From positions 1-64,000 of the forward strand of contig NZ_QAOO01000016.1 in NCBI RefSeq assembly GCF_003051105.1: a DNA stretch of 64,000 bases, in the 5' to 3' direction. The stretch comes from Nitrosomonas nitrosa. Lineage in GTDB: Bacteria > Pseudomonadota > Gammaproteobacteria > Burkholderiales > Nitrosomonadaceae. This document shows, one piece after another, positions 10,650 through 21,403 of the stretch (its first letter is position 1; each line of letters starts with the position of its first letter). Under the pieces are notes generated by a model. That model had not been told where the DNA came from. It did no database searches and saw only the letters and a list, made by a program, of their open reading frames with translations. Position numbers and translations under genes: made by a program.

Positions 10650-11164
10650 TAGTATTCCCCTTGATAAAGAATATCGGTACGGCGGTTTTCTGCCCAGGAA
10701 GATTCATCACGTCCTCTTGCACGAGGCTTTTCTTCACCCAAGCTTACCGCTTCAATCTGATGATCTCGCGCACCTGAGATAAGCATCGCATTCTTCACGC
10801 TGTCTGCACGGCGTTGTCCAAGCGCAAGATTATACTCACGGCTTCCACGTTCATCGGTATTTCCTTGCAGCAACACGCGCGCATTCGCATTGTCACGAAG
10901 ATAGCGAGCGTGCGCCAATACCAGTTCTCTGTACTCGTTTTTAACGGTATAGCTGTCGAAATCGAAATAAACACTCCGTTGAGAAAGTATATTGGACGGA
11001 TCTTTGAGCGGATCCATACCAAACCCTCCCGATCCCATACCATCTTGAGCGCCCATTCCTCCACCGCCAATAGCACGATCCTCTACCTCACTGGTAGGCT
11101 GTGTCGTTTTACTTGCGCACGCTGATAAAAAACAGATCATCAACACACCCAGAATCTTTTTCAT
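10649..11164 (-). CDS. pal: Peptidoglycan-associated lipoprotein Pal
   Basis: Outer-membrane lipoprotein that binds peptidoglycan and TolB. The 171-residue protein has the lipobox LSAC in MKKILGVLMICFLSACASK, a Gly/Met-rich linker, and an OmpA-C domain (YFDFDSYTV, LLQGNTDERGSREYNLALGQ, RRADSVKNAML) with the Asp and Arg that contact diaminopimelate. It lies between tolB and cpoB in the tol-pal operon. Confidence 0.97.
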   Translation of the reverse strand: MKKILGVLMICFLSACASKTTQPTSEVEDRAIGGGGMGAQDGMGSGGFGMDPLKDPSNILSQRSVYFDFDSYTVKNEYRELVLAHARYLRDNANARVLLQGNTDERGSREYNLALGQRRADSVKNAMLISGARDHQIEAVSLGEEKPRARGRDESSWAENRRTDILYQGEY

Positions 11165-11179
11165 TTTTCACCTTTAAAA

Positions 11180-12499
11180 TTAGTTAACGTAGTTGCCAAT
11201 TCGCTGCGATTTCAGCAAAGGACCCCATACTGGCTCTCGAATATCACCAATCTGTGATGAAAGACGCTGCTTCGTTTGTCCATCGCTTGAAACGACGGAT
11301 AATATACCACGTCCGTTTATTTCGCTAGCATATAAAATCATCTTGCCGTTGGGGGCAAAACTGGGAGATTCATCGAATCTTGAATCGGTTAACAACTGCA
11401 CCTGCCGTCGTGCAAAATCTTGTACTGCAATATTGAATCGACCGCCATTGCGATGAATATAGGCGAAGCTTTTTCCATCGGGGCTATGCCGTGGACTGAC
11501 ATTGTAGCTACCCTCAAAAGTAAGGCGCTCCGCTACCCCTGCCCGCTCCCCGGAAATTGCCATTCGATAAATTTGGGGACTTCCGCCACGATCAGAAGTA
11601 AATATAATCGAGCGGCCATCAGGCGAGAAATTCGGTTCTGTGTCGATTCCTGAGCTCTGAGCAAGTCTTTGCAAACCGCTTCCATCCGCATTCATCAAAA
11701 AGATTTGCGAACCGCCATGCATCGTCAACACAACAGCGAGTTTACTTCCATCTGGTGACCAGGCTGGAGCGCTGTTGCTCCCTTTGAAATTGGCCACCGC
11801 CTTACGTTCACGCGTTGATAGTGTTTGTACATACACGACCGGTTTTTTGTTCTCGAAGGAAACATAGGCCAGCTTGCTACCATCCGGGGACCAAGCTGGG
11901 GAAATAATCGGCTCAGTATATTCAATGACCGACTGCGCATTGAAGCCATCGGAATCCGCTACTTGCAAAGCGTACTTATTACCTTGCTTCAACACAAAAG
12001 CAATACGTGTGCTAAATACGCCAATATCCCCCGTCAGCGTCTCATAAACAATATCCGCGATTCGATGTGCGACCGCACGCAACTGCTCGACTGAAACTGT
12101 GCCCGCAAACCCAACCAATTGCGTGCGCTTTGCGACATCCATCAAACGAAAGCGCACATCAACCCGCCCATCCGGCAAAACAGTCGTATTACCTATCACC
12201 AGCGCGCTCGCGCCCCGATTCTGCCAATCCGCATAGATGATCTCTTCCGGTTCATGGGGGGTATGGCCCAATGAATCAATCATTCTGAACAAACCTGTCC
12301 GTTCCAAATCCGCCGCCACTACCGCGGTTACACTCTGAGGAAGTTTTGATTCTGCAGAAAATGGAACGATTGCAATCGGGATCCGAGTGGCTCCTCCTCC
12401 AAATATTTCAATATTCAGCGCAGCATTAAGCGACGAATACGCCATTGATAAAAACAAAAAGAATACATAACAAGTAAAACGTGATAAAAAATTCTGCAT
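11180..12499 (-). CDS. tolB: Tol-Pal system periplasmic beta-propeller TolB
   Basis: TolB links TolA to Pal during cell constriction. The protein has a signal peptide (YVFFLFLSMAYSSLNA), then the N-terminal alpha/beta domain. The C-terminal six-bladed propeller has repeated PDG motifs (PAWSPDGSKLAYVSF, PAWSPDGSKLAVVL, NFSPDGRSIIFTSDRGG, PRHSPDGKSFAYI). The frame could open at a TTG (12514), but the ATG at 12499 with a GAGAG site upstream gives a normal signal peptide and is preferred (439 residues). Confidence 0.95.
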   Translation of the reverse strand: MQNFLSRFTCYVFFLFLSMAYSSLNAALNIEIFGGGATRIPIAIVPFSAESKLPQSVTAVVAADLERTGLFRMIDSLGHTPHEPEEIIYADWQNRGASALVIGNTTVLPDGRVDVRFRLMDVAKRTQLVGFAGTVSVEQLRAVAHRIADIVYETLTGDIGVFSTRIAFVLKQGNKYALQVADSDGFNAQSVIEYTEPIISPAWSPDGSKLAYVSFENKKPVVYVQTLSTRERKAVANFKGSNSAPAWSPDGSKLAVVLTMHGGSQIFLMNADGSGLQRLAQSSGIDTEPNFSPDGRSIIFTSDRGGSPQIYRMAISGERAGVAERLTFEGSYNVSPRHSPDGKSFAYIHRNGGRFNIAVQDFARRQVQLLTDSRFDESPSFAPNGKMILYASEINGRGILSVVSSDGQTKQRLSSQIGDIREPVWGPLLKSQRIGNYVN

Positions 12500-12535
12500 A
12501 GCAGCAACTCTCAAAAAAATTGCACCCTTAAAAAA

Positions 12536-13435
12536 TTAAAGCATTTCACGATAATATACCGTGAGGTTGAAATCACGAAATTCTCTGAATAATGCCGGAT
12601 CAGGTGGAATCGGCAGCGGCGTAGACAAAAAAACCGCTCTTTCTACCGCTTCGTCAAATGCGGAATAACCGCTTGATTTGCGTAATACGACATTCAATAC
12701 CTCTCCTCCTGGCAAAAGCGTTACCCTGAACTCAACAACCGGGTTACCCGGTAGATCCGGAGGCAGGACGATACGGCTCCTGATCTTTGTCTGGATCATT
12801 GCTTTGTATTTGGCAATTTCATCCATATTCCGGCTTCTATCCGCCGCAGCCCTTTGCGCAGCGGCTTCCTGCTCACGTTGCTGTTGCTGCCGTTTGGTAT
12901 CTTCTGCAGGGGGTTGTTCTTTAACTGGCTTTTCTTTTTCAATCTCAGCTTTTTTTGTTTCCTTAACCACTTCTGGTTTCGCAGTTTTCTCCTTAACCGG
13001 CTCGGGTTTAGGCGGTGGCGTCTCTTTAACAGGCTCGGGCGGTTTAACCGCTTCCTTCACAGGTTGAGGCTTGACTACTTTTTCTTTAATCTCAATCGCT
13101 GGTTTTTTAGGGGGAGGTGGCGCCTCTACCCTGATCGGCGCAGGTTTGGGTGGTGTTGTCTCTTTAACTGGCTCAGACTTTGCTTTGACTGGTGGAGGAG
13201 GTTGCCGCACCGGCTCAGGTCGCGGTGGTGTTTCTTTGACTACAGGAGCAGGCTTGATAGGCTGCGGCAAATCGCTCCATAACTCGACGACCATTGTTTC
13301 AGCAGGATCGTTTCTCCAGCTTAATCCAAACACCATGAATGCAAAGAAAATGAGATGAACGAGCAAAGCCAATACAGCCGCCCTGAATAATCCCGGCTCT
13401 GAATATGCGGTATCGCGCCAAGCGGTTACGTTCAT
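12536..13435 (-). CDS. tolA: TolA, inner membrane-anchored TonB-like protein
   Basis: TolA spans the periplasm from the TolQR motor to TolB/Pal. The 299-residue protein has one N-terminal transmembrane helix (LFRAAVLALLVHLIFFAFMVFGL). A long low-complexity Pro/Lys/Glu/Val domain follows (about residues 50-190, many PxPVKE repeats). The C-terminal TonB/TolA domain (VVEFRVTLLPGGEVLNVVLR, SGYSAFDEAVERAVFLSTPLPIPPDP) ends it. The Pro/Lys composition of the linker, rather than the Ala/Lys helix of E. coli, is common in betaproteobacteria. It lies in the tolQRAB-pal-cpoB operon. Confidence 0.95.
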   Translation of the reverse strand: MNVTAWRDTAYSEPGLFRAAVLALLVHLIFFAFMVFGLSWRNDPAETMVVELWSDLPQPIKPAPVVKETPPRPEPVRQPPPPVKAKSEPVKETTPPKPAPIRVEAPPPPKKPAIEIKEKVVKPQPVKEAVKPPEPVKETPPPKPEPVKEKTAKPEVVKETKKAEIEKEKPVKEQPPAEDTKRQQQQREQEAAAQRAAADRSRNMDEIAKYKAMIQTKIRSRIVLPPDLPGNPVVEFRVTLLPGGEVLNVVLRKSSGYSAFDEAVERAVFLSTPLPIPPDPALFREFRDFNLTVYYREML

Positions 13436-13449
13436 CGTTGCTTGCTTGT

Positions 13450-13866
13450 TTATCTAGGTTTAGTAAGCAGGCCAACCTTGCTGACTTGCTCTTGCTGCAA
13501 TATGTCCATAACGTTAATCACTTCCTCGTAACGAACGTTTTTATCTGCAGCGATAACGACAGGTTGCTCAGCATTTTGCGCTTGCTTACTTTTGATCGCA
13601 GTTATCAGCTCAGTTCGATTCATTGTCTGCTCGCTGCCCGCCCTGCTACGATCTCGTAACGTAAGACTGCCATCGGCAGCAATGATGACTTCCAGCGGCT
13701 CGGATGGGGCGGTCGAAGATTTACCAATCTGCGGCAGTTCAACTTGACCTGGATGGATCAGGGGGGCAGTAATCATGAAAATGACCAGTAATACCAACAT
13801 CACATCAATGTATGGCACAACATTGATTTCATTCATTAGACGGCGTTTGCCACGACGAGTAATCAT
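13450..13866 (-). CDS. tolR: TolR, ExbD/TolR-type proton channel component
   Basis: A 138-residue single-span protein. MNEINVVPYIDVMLVLLVIF contains the conserved membrane Asp that, with TolQ, carries proton flow. The periplasmic ExbD/TolR domain follows. It is 17 bp downstream of tolQ on the minus strand and precedes tolA. Confidence 0.96.
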   Translation of the reverse strand: MITRRGKRRLMNEINVVPYIDVMLVLLVIFMITAPLIHPGQVELPQIGKSSTAPSEPLEVIIAADGSLTLRDRSRAGSEQTMNRTELITAIKSKQAQNAEQPVVIAADKNVRYEEVINVMDILQQEQVSKVGLLTKPR

Positions 13867-13882
13867 GTGTCACTACAATCCT

Positions 13883-14566
13883 TTATAGTTTTGCGGCACG
13901 TCGTTGCAACACATTGGACAGCTCTTCCATGAAGCTCTCATAGCGTGTCGCCAACTGGCTGGTATCGCTTGCATAACGATTATAGGCAATCACCGCCGGA
14001 ATCGCTGCAAATAAACCCATTGCAGTTGCAATCAATGCTTCTGCAATCCCTGGCGCGACATGGGCAATCGTCGCCTGCGTCAAATTGGACAATTCGCGAA
14101 ATGAATTCATAATGCCCCATACCGTGCCAAATAAACCGACGTAAGGGCTCACCGATCCGACAGTGGCGAGAAAAGACAAATGAGACTCCAACCTGTCCAT
14201 TTCACGTTGATAAGCCGCTCGCATCGCCCCGCGGGTACTATCCATCATCGCACCGATATCCATACCTGCCTGATGTTTGGTAAACTCGCGAAAGCCCGCT
14301 TCAAAAATACGCTCCATGCTCCCCGCCATTTCGCGTGCACCCGCAGCGCGTTGATAAAGCGCATTCAGATCGACGCCTCTCCAAAAAGTATTCTCAAATT
14401 CATCACTCTGCTTGATCGCCAATCTAATCGCAAACATCTTACGAAAGATAAACCACCAAGAAAGTAATGAGGCAATCAGCAACAGCAACATCACCAGTTG
14501 CACGGGCAAGCTCGCACTACTAATGAGGTAAAAAAGTGATAAATCCTGGGTAACAGTCGTGTTCAT
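13883..14566 (-). CDS. tolQ: TolQ, MotA/TolQ/ExbB-type proton channel subunit
   Basis: A 227-residue protein with three transmembrane segments: one N-terminal (VQLVMLLLLIASLLSWWFIF) and two in the C-terminal half (LSFLATVGSVSPYVGLFGTV and GIAEALIATAMGLFAAIPAV). The conserved GTVWGIM and Thr/Pro residues of the family are present. It powers TolA with the proton motive force. It is the first gene of the tol cluster proper, 6 bp after ybgC. Confidence 0.97.
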   Translation of the reverse strand: MNTTVTQDLSLFYLISSASLPVQLVMLLLLIASLLSWWFIFRKMFAIRLAIKQSDEFENTFWRGVDLNALYQRAAGAREMAGSMERIFEAGFREFTKHQAGMDIGAMMDSTRGAMRAAYQREMDRLESHLSFLATVGSVSPYVGLFGTVWGIMNSFRELSNLTQATIAHVAPGIAEALIATAMGLFAAIPAVIAYNRYASDTSQLATRYESFMEELSNVLQRRAAKL

Positions 14567-14572
14567 AATAAT

Positions 14573-15007
14573 TTATTTCTCGATTTTTTGACGAAGTGGT
14601 GCAGGTAAACGGACAGGCCTGAGGTTGTTCACGCTGACGCATACTGCATGAATAACCGCACTGACTAACATAACATGATCTCGCAAGACTTGCTGGAATA
14701 AGGTGATACGACTTCTACCCACTTCAGTTACCTGAACGGTCACATGCAGTTGATCATCCAGAACCGCTGGCTTGAAATACTCGATACTCAGCGAACGCAC
14801 CATAAAAATTATTTTATGCTCTTGGATCAATGAATTAACTGGAAACCCCATTTCACGCAACCACTCGTAACGGGCGCGCTCCATAAAATTCAGATAAGTG
14901 GCATGATACACAACCCCTCCTGTATCGGTATCCTGATAATAAACACGCACCGGATAAGAGAAAATATCATTCGTTAAAGTCAACTGCCCTGGATGATCTT
15001 TACTCAT
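14573..15007 (-). CDS. ybgC: YbgC-type acyl-CoA thioesterase (hot-dog fold)
   Basis: A 144-residue 4-hydroxybenzoyl-CoA thioesterase family protein. The signature YYQDTDTGGVVYHATYLNFM includes the catalytic Asp, followed by ERARYEWLR. Members hydrolyse short-chain or phospholipid-linked acyl thioesters, and the true substrate here is unknown. It is fixed at the 5' end of tolQRAB, as in E. coli, and follows ruvB by 22 bp. Confidence 0.95.
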   Translation of the reverse strand: MSKDHPGQLTLTNDIFSYPVRVYYQDTDTGGVVYHATYLNFMERARYEWLREMGFPVNSLIQEHKIIFMVRSLSIEYFKPAVLDDQLHVTVQVTEVGRSRITLFQQVLRDHVMLVSAVIHAVCVSVNNLRPVRLPAPLRQKIEK

Positions 15008-15029
15008 TTTTATACTTTATTTCAATCAT

Positions 15030-16085
15030 TCAATAATTTCCTTCATGTCGATCTCCCCACAAATCGTCCATTAAATTGTTTCTTGGCGGCAGGATGTTGA
15101 AATGCTGGTACGTCATCGCCGTGGCTACACGGCCTCGCGGCGTACGTTTTATAAAGCCTTGCTGAATCAAATACGGCTCTAAAACATCTTCAATGGTATC
15201 GCGCTCTTCATTGATAGCCGCTGCTAGATTATCAATGCCCACAGGCCCCCCTTCAAATTTTTCAAGTACAGCCAGCAGCAGTTTTCTATCCAACACATCC
15301 AGCCCGATCGCATCCACATCCAACATTTTCAAAGCTTCATCCGCCACAGGACGGGTTACGCATCCTTCAGCTTTGATTTCGGCAAAATCACGCACACGTC
15401 GCAATAACCGGTTCGCTATCCTCGGTGTGCCACGCGCCCGACACGCTATCTCCATCGCCCCTTCAAAAGACGCTTTCACATTCAGCAGCCCTGCAGAACG
15501 GAGCACGATTTTACTTAATTCATCGGCAGTATAAAACTCCAGGCGCGACACAATACCGAAACGATCTCTGAGCGGATTCGTTAACATCCCTGCACGCGTG
15601 GTCGCACCGACCAAGGTGAAAGGCGGCAAATCGATCTTGACCGAACGCGCGGCGGGACCTTCACCTATCATGATATCAAGCTGATAATCTTCCAAGGCAG
15701 GATAGAGAATTTCTTCTACGACGGGTGAAAGCCGATGGATTTCATCGATAAACAAAACATCGTTAGGTTCGAGATTGGTCAATAAAGCGGCCAGGTCACC
15801 TGGTCTCTCAAGTACCGGCCCGGATGTTTGACGCAAACTTACGCCCATTTCTCGGGCAATAATATGCGCCAACGTCGTTTTACCCAAACCCGGGGGGCCG
15901 AACAACAACACATGATCCAAGGCTTCCTTGCGACGCCGCGCAGCTTCTATAAAGATTTGCAATTGCCCACGGATTTTTTCCTGCCCGATATATTCTTCAA
16001 ATTGTTTGGGGCGTAACGCGTGTTCTAATACTTCTTCTTGCGCAGAAAACGGTGTGGCCGTCACAACCCGATCCATCTCTATCAT
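15030..16085 (-). CDS. ruvB: Holliday junction branch migration ATPase RuvB
   Basis: An AAA+ motor that drives Holliday junction branch migration with RuvA. The 351-residue protein contains [20 protein letters not shown], Walker [18 protein letters not shown], Walker [18 protein letters not shown], sensor 1 ([20 protein letters not shown]) and the winged-helix C-terminus ([16 protein letters not shown]). It lies 22 bp after ruvA. The ATG at 16085 has AGGA upstream. Confidence 0.98.
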   Translation of the reverse strand: MIEMDRVVTATPFSAQEEVLEHALRPKQFEEYIGQEKIRGQLQIFIEAARRRKEALDHVLLFGPPGLGKTTLAHIIAREMGVSLRQTSGPVLERPGDLAALLTNLEPNDVLFIDEIHRLSPVVEEILYPALEDYQLDIMIGEGPAARSVKIDLPPFTLVGATTRAGMLTNPLRDRFGIVSRLEFYTADELSKIVLRSAGLLNVKASFEGAMEIACRARGTPRIANRLLRRVRDFAEIKAEGCVTRPVADEALKMLDVDAIGLDVLDRKLLLAVLEKFEGGPVGIDNLAAAINEERDTIEDVLEPYLIQQGFIKRTPRGRVATAMTYQHFNILPPRNNLMDDLWGDRHEGNY

Positions 16086-16107
16086 TTTTGCGATCCTGAA
16101 AAATAGG

Positions 16108-16692
16108 CTATTTTTCTTTCGAAAGCAGTTTTAATGCCTGCTTGATACCGTCTGACACCGAAATATTTCTGGGTAATTGCTTGACTGCCCAGTCCGCTTC
16201 CCGATCATTATAGCCGAGCGAGCGCAAGGCATTGAGGACATCTGTTTCGCTTCCAGTTGAAAAGGTTGTTACCACAGGATGATCAGCATCAACATCCAGC
16301 TTATCTCGCAACTCCAACAACAATCTTTCAGCCGTTTTTTTGCCGATACCTGGAATTTTTGTCAAACGAACGGCATCCTGGGTCGCAACGACATGATGCA
16401 AATCGGCTACACTCAACCCCGATAAAAGCGCCAAAGCAGTTCTGGCACCAATACCCGATATTTTGGTTAGCTGGCGAAAAACTGACCGTTCTGCTTCAGT
16501 CCCGAATCCAAACAATAAATGAGCGTCATCCCTGACGATAAAGTGGGTATGAAGGGTAATCGTTTCTCCAACCACAGGCAGATAATAGAAAGTGCTCATC
16601 GGGACATCGATTTCATAACCAATACCTTGTACATCGACCAGCACCAGGGGTGGGCGTTTTTCAAGTAGAATGCCTGTTATTCTTCCGATCAC
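16108..16692 (-). CDS. ruvA: Holliday junction binding protein RuvA
   Basis: A 194-residue junction-binding tetramer subunit. The N-terminal OB fold is [20 protein letters not shown]. Two helix-hairpin-helix motifs follow ([19 protein letters not shown] and [20 protein letters not shown]). The flexible linker and C-terminal domain III contact RuvB ([16 protein letters not shown]). It overlaps the end of ruvC by 4 nt, so the two are probably translationally coupled. Confidence 0.98.
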   Translation of the reverse strand: MIGRITGILLEKRPPLVLVDVQGIGYEIDVPMSTFYYLPVVGETITLHTHFIVRDDAHLLFGFGTEAERSVFRQLTKISGIGARTALALLSGLSVADLHHVVATQDAVRLTKIPGIGKKTAERLLLELRDKLDVDADHPVVTTFSTGSETDVLNALRSLGYNDREADWAVKQLPRNISVSDGIKQALKLLSKEK

Positions 16693-17219
16693 ACGCCTCT
16701 TCCATGTTTAATATGCTGATACAAGTTTGCGAACGCACCCAATCCACCATGCGCGTGGCAAATTGCGCAAGCGAGTGCATCAGACGCATCCATACCGGGC
16801 TTCCCTTCCAACCTTAGCAACCTTATTACCATCTCTTGCACTTGCTCTTTTCTGGCGTGACCGTTACCCACCACTGCTTGCTTAATCTGTAACGCGGTAT
16901 ATTCAGACACTTCGAGATCATTGAGTACAGCAGCACAGACTGCCGCCCCACGTGCCTGCCCGAGTAATAGCGTTGATTTTGGGTTGATGTTGACAAAGAC
17001 TTGCTCTATCGCGACATGATGTGGCGTATGTTGTGAAATGATGCGATTCAAACCGTCTAGAATCTGCTTTAAGCGGGGCGGCAACTTACTGTCGGCTGAA
17101 GTTTTGATACGACCGCTACTTACATAAATTATTTGGTTACCGATCTTGTCGATTATCCCAAATCCGGTAACTTGCAATCCCGGATCGATCCCAAGGATAC
17201 GAATTTTCTCAGCGTCCAA
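16689..17219 (-). CDS. ruvC: Crossover junction endodeoxyribonuclease RuvC
   Basis: Holliday junction resolvase of 176 residues. The RNase H-like fold has acidic active-site residues in [28 protein letters not shown] and the C-terminal [16 protein letters not shown]. It is 11 bp downstream of yebC and overlaps ruvA by 4 nt. The order yebC-ruvC-ruvA-ruvB followed by tol is widespread in proteobacteria. Confidence 0.98.
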   Translation of the reverse strand: MDAEKIRILGIDPGLQVTGFGIIDKIGNQIIYVSSGRIKTSADSKLPPRLKQILDGLNRIISQHTPHHVAIEQVFVNINPKSTLLLGQARGAAVCAAVLNDLEVSEYTALQIKQAVVGNGHARKEQVQEMVIRLLRLEGKPGMDASDALACAICHAHGGLGAFANLYQHIKHGRGV

Positions 17220-17230
17220 ACAGGTTCAAA

Positions 17231-17956
17231 CTACCCTTCCATGACTGCATTGGTGTAAACCTCCTGCACGTCATCAATATTCTCAAGCGCATCTAATAAT
17301 TTTTGCATTTTGACAGTCTCTTCCCCAGCCAATAATGTCTCAGTCAACGGTTTCATTGTGACCTCAGCAAGTTCCGCCTTGAACCCCGCTTTCTCCAACG
17401 CCTCTTTTACCGTAACAAATTCGTAAGGCGCCGTAATCACTTCGATACTGCCGTCTTCATTGCTGATGATATCTTCTGCACCCGCCTCCAACGCGATTTC
17501 CATGATGCGCTCCTCATCCGTCCCAGGGGCAAACAGCAATTGACCACAGTGCTTGAATAAAAACGCAACAGAGCCATCCGTACCCAAGTTACCGCCATAT
17601 TTGGTAAAAGCATGCCTTACATCGGCAACAGTCCGGGTCCGGTTATCAGTCATACAATCGACCATGATCGCCGCCCCGGCAATCCCGTAGCCTTCGTAGC
17701 GCACTTCCTCATAGCTCACGCCCTCGAGCTCGCCGCAGCCTCGCTTGATCGCGCGCTCAATATTATCCTTCGGCATATTGTGTTCATATGCTTTGTCGAT
17801 AGCGAGCCGCAACCGAGGATTGCTTCCAGGATCAGCACCGCCCAATCTAGCCGCAATCGTGATTTCTTTTATCAATCGCGTGAAAATCTTGCCACGTTTA
17901 GCATCTTGTGCAGCCTTCTTATGCTTTATATTAGCCCACTTACTATGACCTGCCAT
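17231..17956 (-). CDS. yebC: YebC/PmpR family protein (TACO1-like)
   Basis: A 241-residue protein with the diagnostic N-terminus [20 protein letters not shown], followed by [33 protein letters not shown] and the acidic C-terminal domains II/III follow. The family was annotated as transcriptional regulators, and more recent work on homologues links it to ribosomes translating proline-rich stretches. The abundance of proline-rich TolA and TonB in this window is compatible with such a need, but that is only a thought. It is cotranscribed with ruvCAB. Confidence 0.96.
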   Translation of the reverse strand: MAGHSKWANIKHKKAAQDAKRGKIFTRLIKEITIAARLGGADPGSNPRLRLAIDKAYEHNMPKDNIERAIKRGCGELEGVSYEEVRYEGYGIAGAAIMVDCMTDNRTRTVADVRHAFTKYGGNLGTDGSVAFLFKHCGQLLFAPGTDEERIMEIALEAGAEDIISNEDGSIEVITAPYEFVTVKEALEKAGFKAELAEVTMKPLTETLLAGEETVKMQKLLDALENIDDVQEVYTNAVMEG

Positions 17957-18139
17957 TGCTTTCCTTTGCTATTGAAAAGAATAGAATGCTATCACCGTGC
18001 ACCCTCTGAATAAAGTAGCCTCGCATCATTCATAGGGGCATACTGAATGAAGCTCACATGAAACTTCGTTAATTGAGTAAGAAATGAAGGTTAGCAAACG
18101 CCAAGGTGGCTTAAGAAAATCGGGTATCTCATTGGTCAA

Positions 18140-19987
18140 TTATTCGACAGTTACCGCCTTGGCCAAATTTCTCGGTTTATCGACATCGGTGCCTTTTTGT
18201 AACGCCACGTGATACGCCAACAGCTGTAATGGAATGGTATGCAGGATAGGACTGAGCATACCCGCATGCTCGGCCAATCGAATAATGTGCACGCCTTCGC
18301 TTTCCTGGATATGAGAATCGGCATCAGCAAAAACATAAAGCTCACCCCCGCGTGCGCGGACTTCCTGCAAATTAGATTTGAGTTTTTCCAGTAATGCATC
18401 ATTAGGCGCAATCGCAATCACAGGCATCTCATTGTCTACCAAGGCAAGCGGGCCATGCTTAAGTTCACCCGCGGCGTAAGCCTCTGCATGGATATAGGAA
18501 ATCTCCTTGAGTTTAAGCGCACCCTCCAGCGCGATAGGGTAATGTACCCCACGCCCCAGAAACAAGGCATGCCGCTTTTGGAAGAAATGCCCTGCCCACG
18601 CCATTACCTGCGATTCTATTTGCAGGGCAAGTTTGATAGCAGTGGGTAGATGCCGTAAAGCTGCAATCATTTTTTGTTCGACTTCATCCGTAAACTTATG
18701 GCGAAGCTTGGCAAGCGTGATGGTCAATAGCATCAAAGATGCCAACTGGGTAGTGAATGCCTTGGTAGAAGCCACGCCTATCTCAGGGCCTGCGCGGGTA
18801 AGAAAGCGCAGATTGGTTTGTCTTATCAAGGCGCTCTCCGGGACATTACAAATTGCCAGACTATATTGATGTCCTAAAGACTTAGCATAATTGATTGCAG
18901 CCAGTGTATCGGCTGTTTCCCCTGATTGAGAGATGCCCACGACCAGCGTATTGGGGTCGGCAATCGGCATACGATAGCGATACTCGCTCGCGATTTCCAC
19001 ACTGCACGGCAATCCTGCCATAGCCTCCAACCAGTACTTGGCGACCAACCCCGCGTGATAGCTTGTACCACAAGCCAGTATCAAAATGCCTCGCGTCTGC
19101 CTAAAAACTTCCTCAGCTTCGCTACCGAACAATTGTGGAGTAATTGAGTGGGCGTTAAGCACCATCTCCAAGGTATTCGCAACTGCGATAGGCTGCTCGA
19201 ATATTTCCTTTTGCATGAAATGCGCGTAGGGACCCAGCTCAACGGCATCACGGGTCAAATTACTTTCTTGCACAACACGCGACACTTCCTTACCCAAGGG
19301 GTTTTCTAGACAATTGAATATACGATAATTATCTCGATACAATTCTGCGACATCCCCTTCTTCCAGATAAATCATGCGGCGTGTCACCTGCACCAATGCG
19401 GAAGCATCCGAGGCGACATAATTACCGTCGGCGCCCAGTCCGAGCAACAAAGGCGCGCCATTTCGCGCAACGACGATATGCTCTGGCCGGCTTTCTTCAA
19501 CGACGGCAATTGCATACGCACCACGTAATTCCGCAATTGACAAGCAAACGGCTTCAAGCAAGTCATGCGTCGTCCTGAGATGGCATGAGATCAGGTGCGC
19601 GATGACTTCTGTATCCGTATCGGAGAAAAATTCGAATCCTTCCGCTTGCAAACGCTGGCGGATGGCCTCATGGTTCTCAATAATGCCATTATGGACAACA
19701 GCGATTTTTCTTTCATCTCCTGATAAGTGAGGGTGTGCATTGCGTTCGCAAGGCGCACCATGCGTCGCCCAGCGGGTGTGTGCAATTCCAGCGAGTCCTT
19801 GTGTTTTTTGCGCATCCACAAGTTTTCCTAATTCAGCCACGCGTGCCGTTGTTCGTAATCTAGCCAAGCTTCCATTTGCGACAACAAGTCCGGCAGAATC
19901 GTAACCGCGGTATTCAAGCTTGGATAATCCTTCCAGTAAAACCGGCACGATATCGTGTTTAGCAATAGCACCCACTATTCCGCACAT
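18140..19987 (-). CDS. glmS: Glutamine:fructose-6-phosphate aminotransferase GlmS
   Basis: Makes glucosamine-6-phosphate, the first committed step to UDP-GlcNAc. The 615-residue protein has Cys2 as the glutaminase nucleophile after Met removal ([20 protein letters not shown]). The class II glutaminase domain runs to about residue 240. Two SIS isomerase domains follow ([17 protein letters not shown] with [15 protein letters not shown], and [20 protein letters not shown]), ending in the standard [12 protein letters not shown]. It lies 42 bp downstream of glmU. No glmS ribozyme is visible upstream, as expected for this group. Confidence 0.98.
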   Translation of the reverse strand: MCGIVGAIAKHDIVPVLLEGLSKLEYRGYDSAGLVVANGSLARLRTTARVAELGKLVDAQKTQGLAGIAHTRWATHGAPCERNAHPHLSGDERKIAVVHNGIIENHEAIRQRLQAEGFEFFSDTDTEVIAHLISCHLRTTHDLLEAVCLSIAELRGAYAIAVVEESRPEHIVVARNGAPLLLGLGADGNYVASDASALVQVTRRMIYLEEGDVAELYRDNYRIFNCLENPLGKEVSRVVQESNLTRDAVELGPYAHFMQKEIFEQPIAVANTLEMVLNAHSITPQLFGSEAEEVFRQTRGILILACGTSYHAGLVAKYWLEAMAGLPCSVEIASEYRYRMPIADPNTLVVGISQSGETADTLAAINYAKSLGHQYSLAICNVPESALIRQTNLRFLTRAGPEIGVASTKAFTTQLASLMLLTITLAKLRHKFTDEVEQKMIAALRHLPTAIKLALQIESQVMAWAGHFFQKRHALFLGRGVHYPIALEGALKLKEISYIHAEAYAAGELKHGPLALVDNEMPVIAIAPNDALLEKLKSNLQEVRARGGELYVFADADSHIQESEGVHIIRLAEHAGMLSPILHTIPLQLLAYHVALQKGTDVDKPRNLAKAVTVE

Positions 19988-20029
19988 AAACTCTCCTTCA
20001 TACTACCTTTAGTGAATAACACAGATAGA

Positions 20030-21403
20030 TTATATTTTGCTTTTTTGCGGTCGTTTCCAACCGGGAACACTCACTTGTTTTGAACGGGAGAGTGTCAATT
20101 GATCTTCAGGCGTATCTCGTGTAATCGTTGAACCCGCCCCAATCGTAGAACCTTTTGCTATCTTTACCGGTGCAACCAACTGAGTATCAGAACCCACGAA
20201 CACTTCATCTTCAATGATAGTCTTGTGCTTGCAAGCCCCATCGTAATTGCAAGTAATCGTACCGGCACCAATATTAACCTTTTTACCGATCACCGTATCA
20301 CCAATATAACTCAGATGATTTGCTTTACTTCCCATGCCGATCTCACTATTTTTCACTTCAACAAAATTACCTACATGAACAGCATCGTGGAGCCGTGTAC
20401 CCGGGCGGATACGCGCATATGGCCCCACATGGCAATCTTGCCCAATCACTGCATTTTCCAACAGGCTAAATGAAAAAATTGACGTTCCTGATGCGATAGT
20501 CACATTACGCAAGATACAGTGCGCGCCAATTTTAACATTGTCCCCAAGCTGCACCACCCCCTCAAAAATACAATCGATATCTATTTCCACATCGCTGCCG
20601 CAAACAAGCTCCCCGCGCACATCGATACGCTCCGGATCCGCAAGCGTTACACCCTGATCAAGTAGAGCATTTGCACAATCACGCTGATAAATGCGTTCGA
20701 GCTCTGCTAAATTTGCTTTGCTATTGACACCCAATGTCTCCCAGCCATACAGGGGGTGGCAAGCATCAACCTGAATACCTGCTTCAACAGCCAAACCGAT
20801 AATATCCGTAAGATAGTATTCTCCTTGTGAATTATTATTGTTTAACTTAGGGAGAGCATCACGTAAAAAAACATTGGGTAACACCATCATACCCGTATTG
20901 ATTTCTTGGATTGCACGCTGAGATGCACTCGCATCCTTTTCTTCGACGATTGCCTGAATCTTACCCGTTTGTTGATTACGGACGATTCTTCCATAGCCAA
21001 AAGGAGCCGCCAACTCAACCGTCAATAAGACCACGTTACTTTCAGTCGCCATAGCCATCATCTTATTTAGGGTATCCGCTTTGATTAACGGCACATCTCC
21101 CAATAACACGAGTGTCACGCCGGTTTGGTCCAACCAAGGTAATGTCTGTAACAAAGCATGTCCAGTGCCGAGTTGAACTTCCTGCTTTATCCAAGTAATT
21201 TGATTGTCATCGATCGCGTTGAGTACCGCTTCTCCACCATGCCCGTAGACTACACATAGCTTACTGGGCAAGAGCGCTTTTGCGGTATCCAGCACATGTG
21301 CCAATAATGGTTTCCCGGCAATCGCATGCAAGACTTTAGGCCGTGATGATCGCATCCTTTTACCCATTCCTGCTGCCAAAACGACTACATTCAGCTGAGA
21401 CAT
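20030..21403 (-). CDS. glmU: Bifunctional GlmU: GlcN-1-P acetyltransferase / GlcNAc-1-P uridyltransferase
   Basis: The final two steps to UDP-GlcNAc in one 457-residue protein. The N-terminal pyrophosphorylase domain has LAAGMGKRMRSSRPKVLHAI and later LLGDVPLI. The C-terminal left-handed beta-helix (hexapeptide repeats, VGNFVEVKNSEIGMGSKANH, LSYIGDTVIGKKVNIGAGTI) carries the acetyl-CoA site. It is operonic with glmS, so both enzymes of amino-sugar nucleotide supply are coordinated. Confidence 0.98.
   Translation of the reverse strand: MSQLNVVVLAAGMGKRMRSSRPKVLHAIAGKPLLAHVLDTAKALLPSKLCVVYGHGGEAVLNAIDDNQITWIKQEVQLGTGHALLQTLPWLDQTGVTLVLLGDVPLIKADTLNKMMAMATESNVVLLTVELAAPFGYGRIVRNQQTGKIQAIVEEKDASASQRAIQEINTGMMVLPNVFLRDALPKLNNNNSQGEYYLTDIIGLAVEAGIQVDACHPLYGWETLGVNSKANLAELERIYQRDCANALLDQGVTLADPERIDVRGELVCGSDVEIDIDCIFEGVVQLGDNVKIGAHCILRNVTIASGTSIFSFSLLENAVIGQDCHVGPYARIRPGTRLHDAVHVGNFVEVKNSEIGMGSKANHLSYIGDTVIGKKVNIGAGTITCNYDGACKHKTIIEDEVFVGSDTQLVAPVKIAKGSTIGAGSTITRDTPEDQLTLSRSKQVSVPGWKRPQKSKI

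Noticed and set aside
12678-13358. Several plus-strand ORFs opposite tolA
   Set aside because: They arise from the Pro/Lys repeat composition of tolA on the other strand and have low-complexity Gly/Arg/Phe translations.
18140-20029. glmS ribozyme
   Set aside because: No such structure is visible upstream of glmS, which directly follows glmU, and the ribozyme is typical of Gram-positives.
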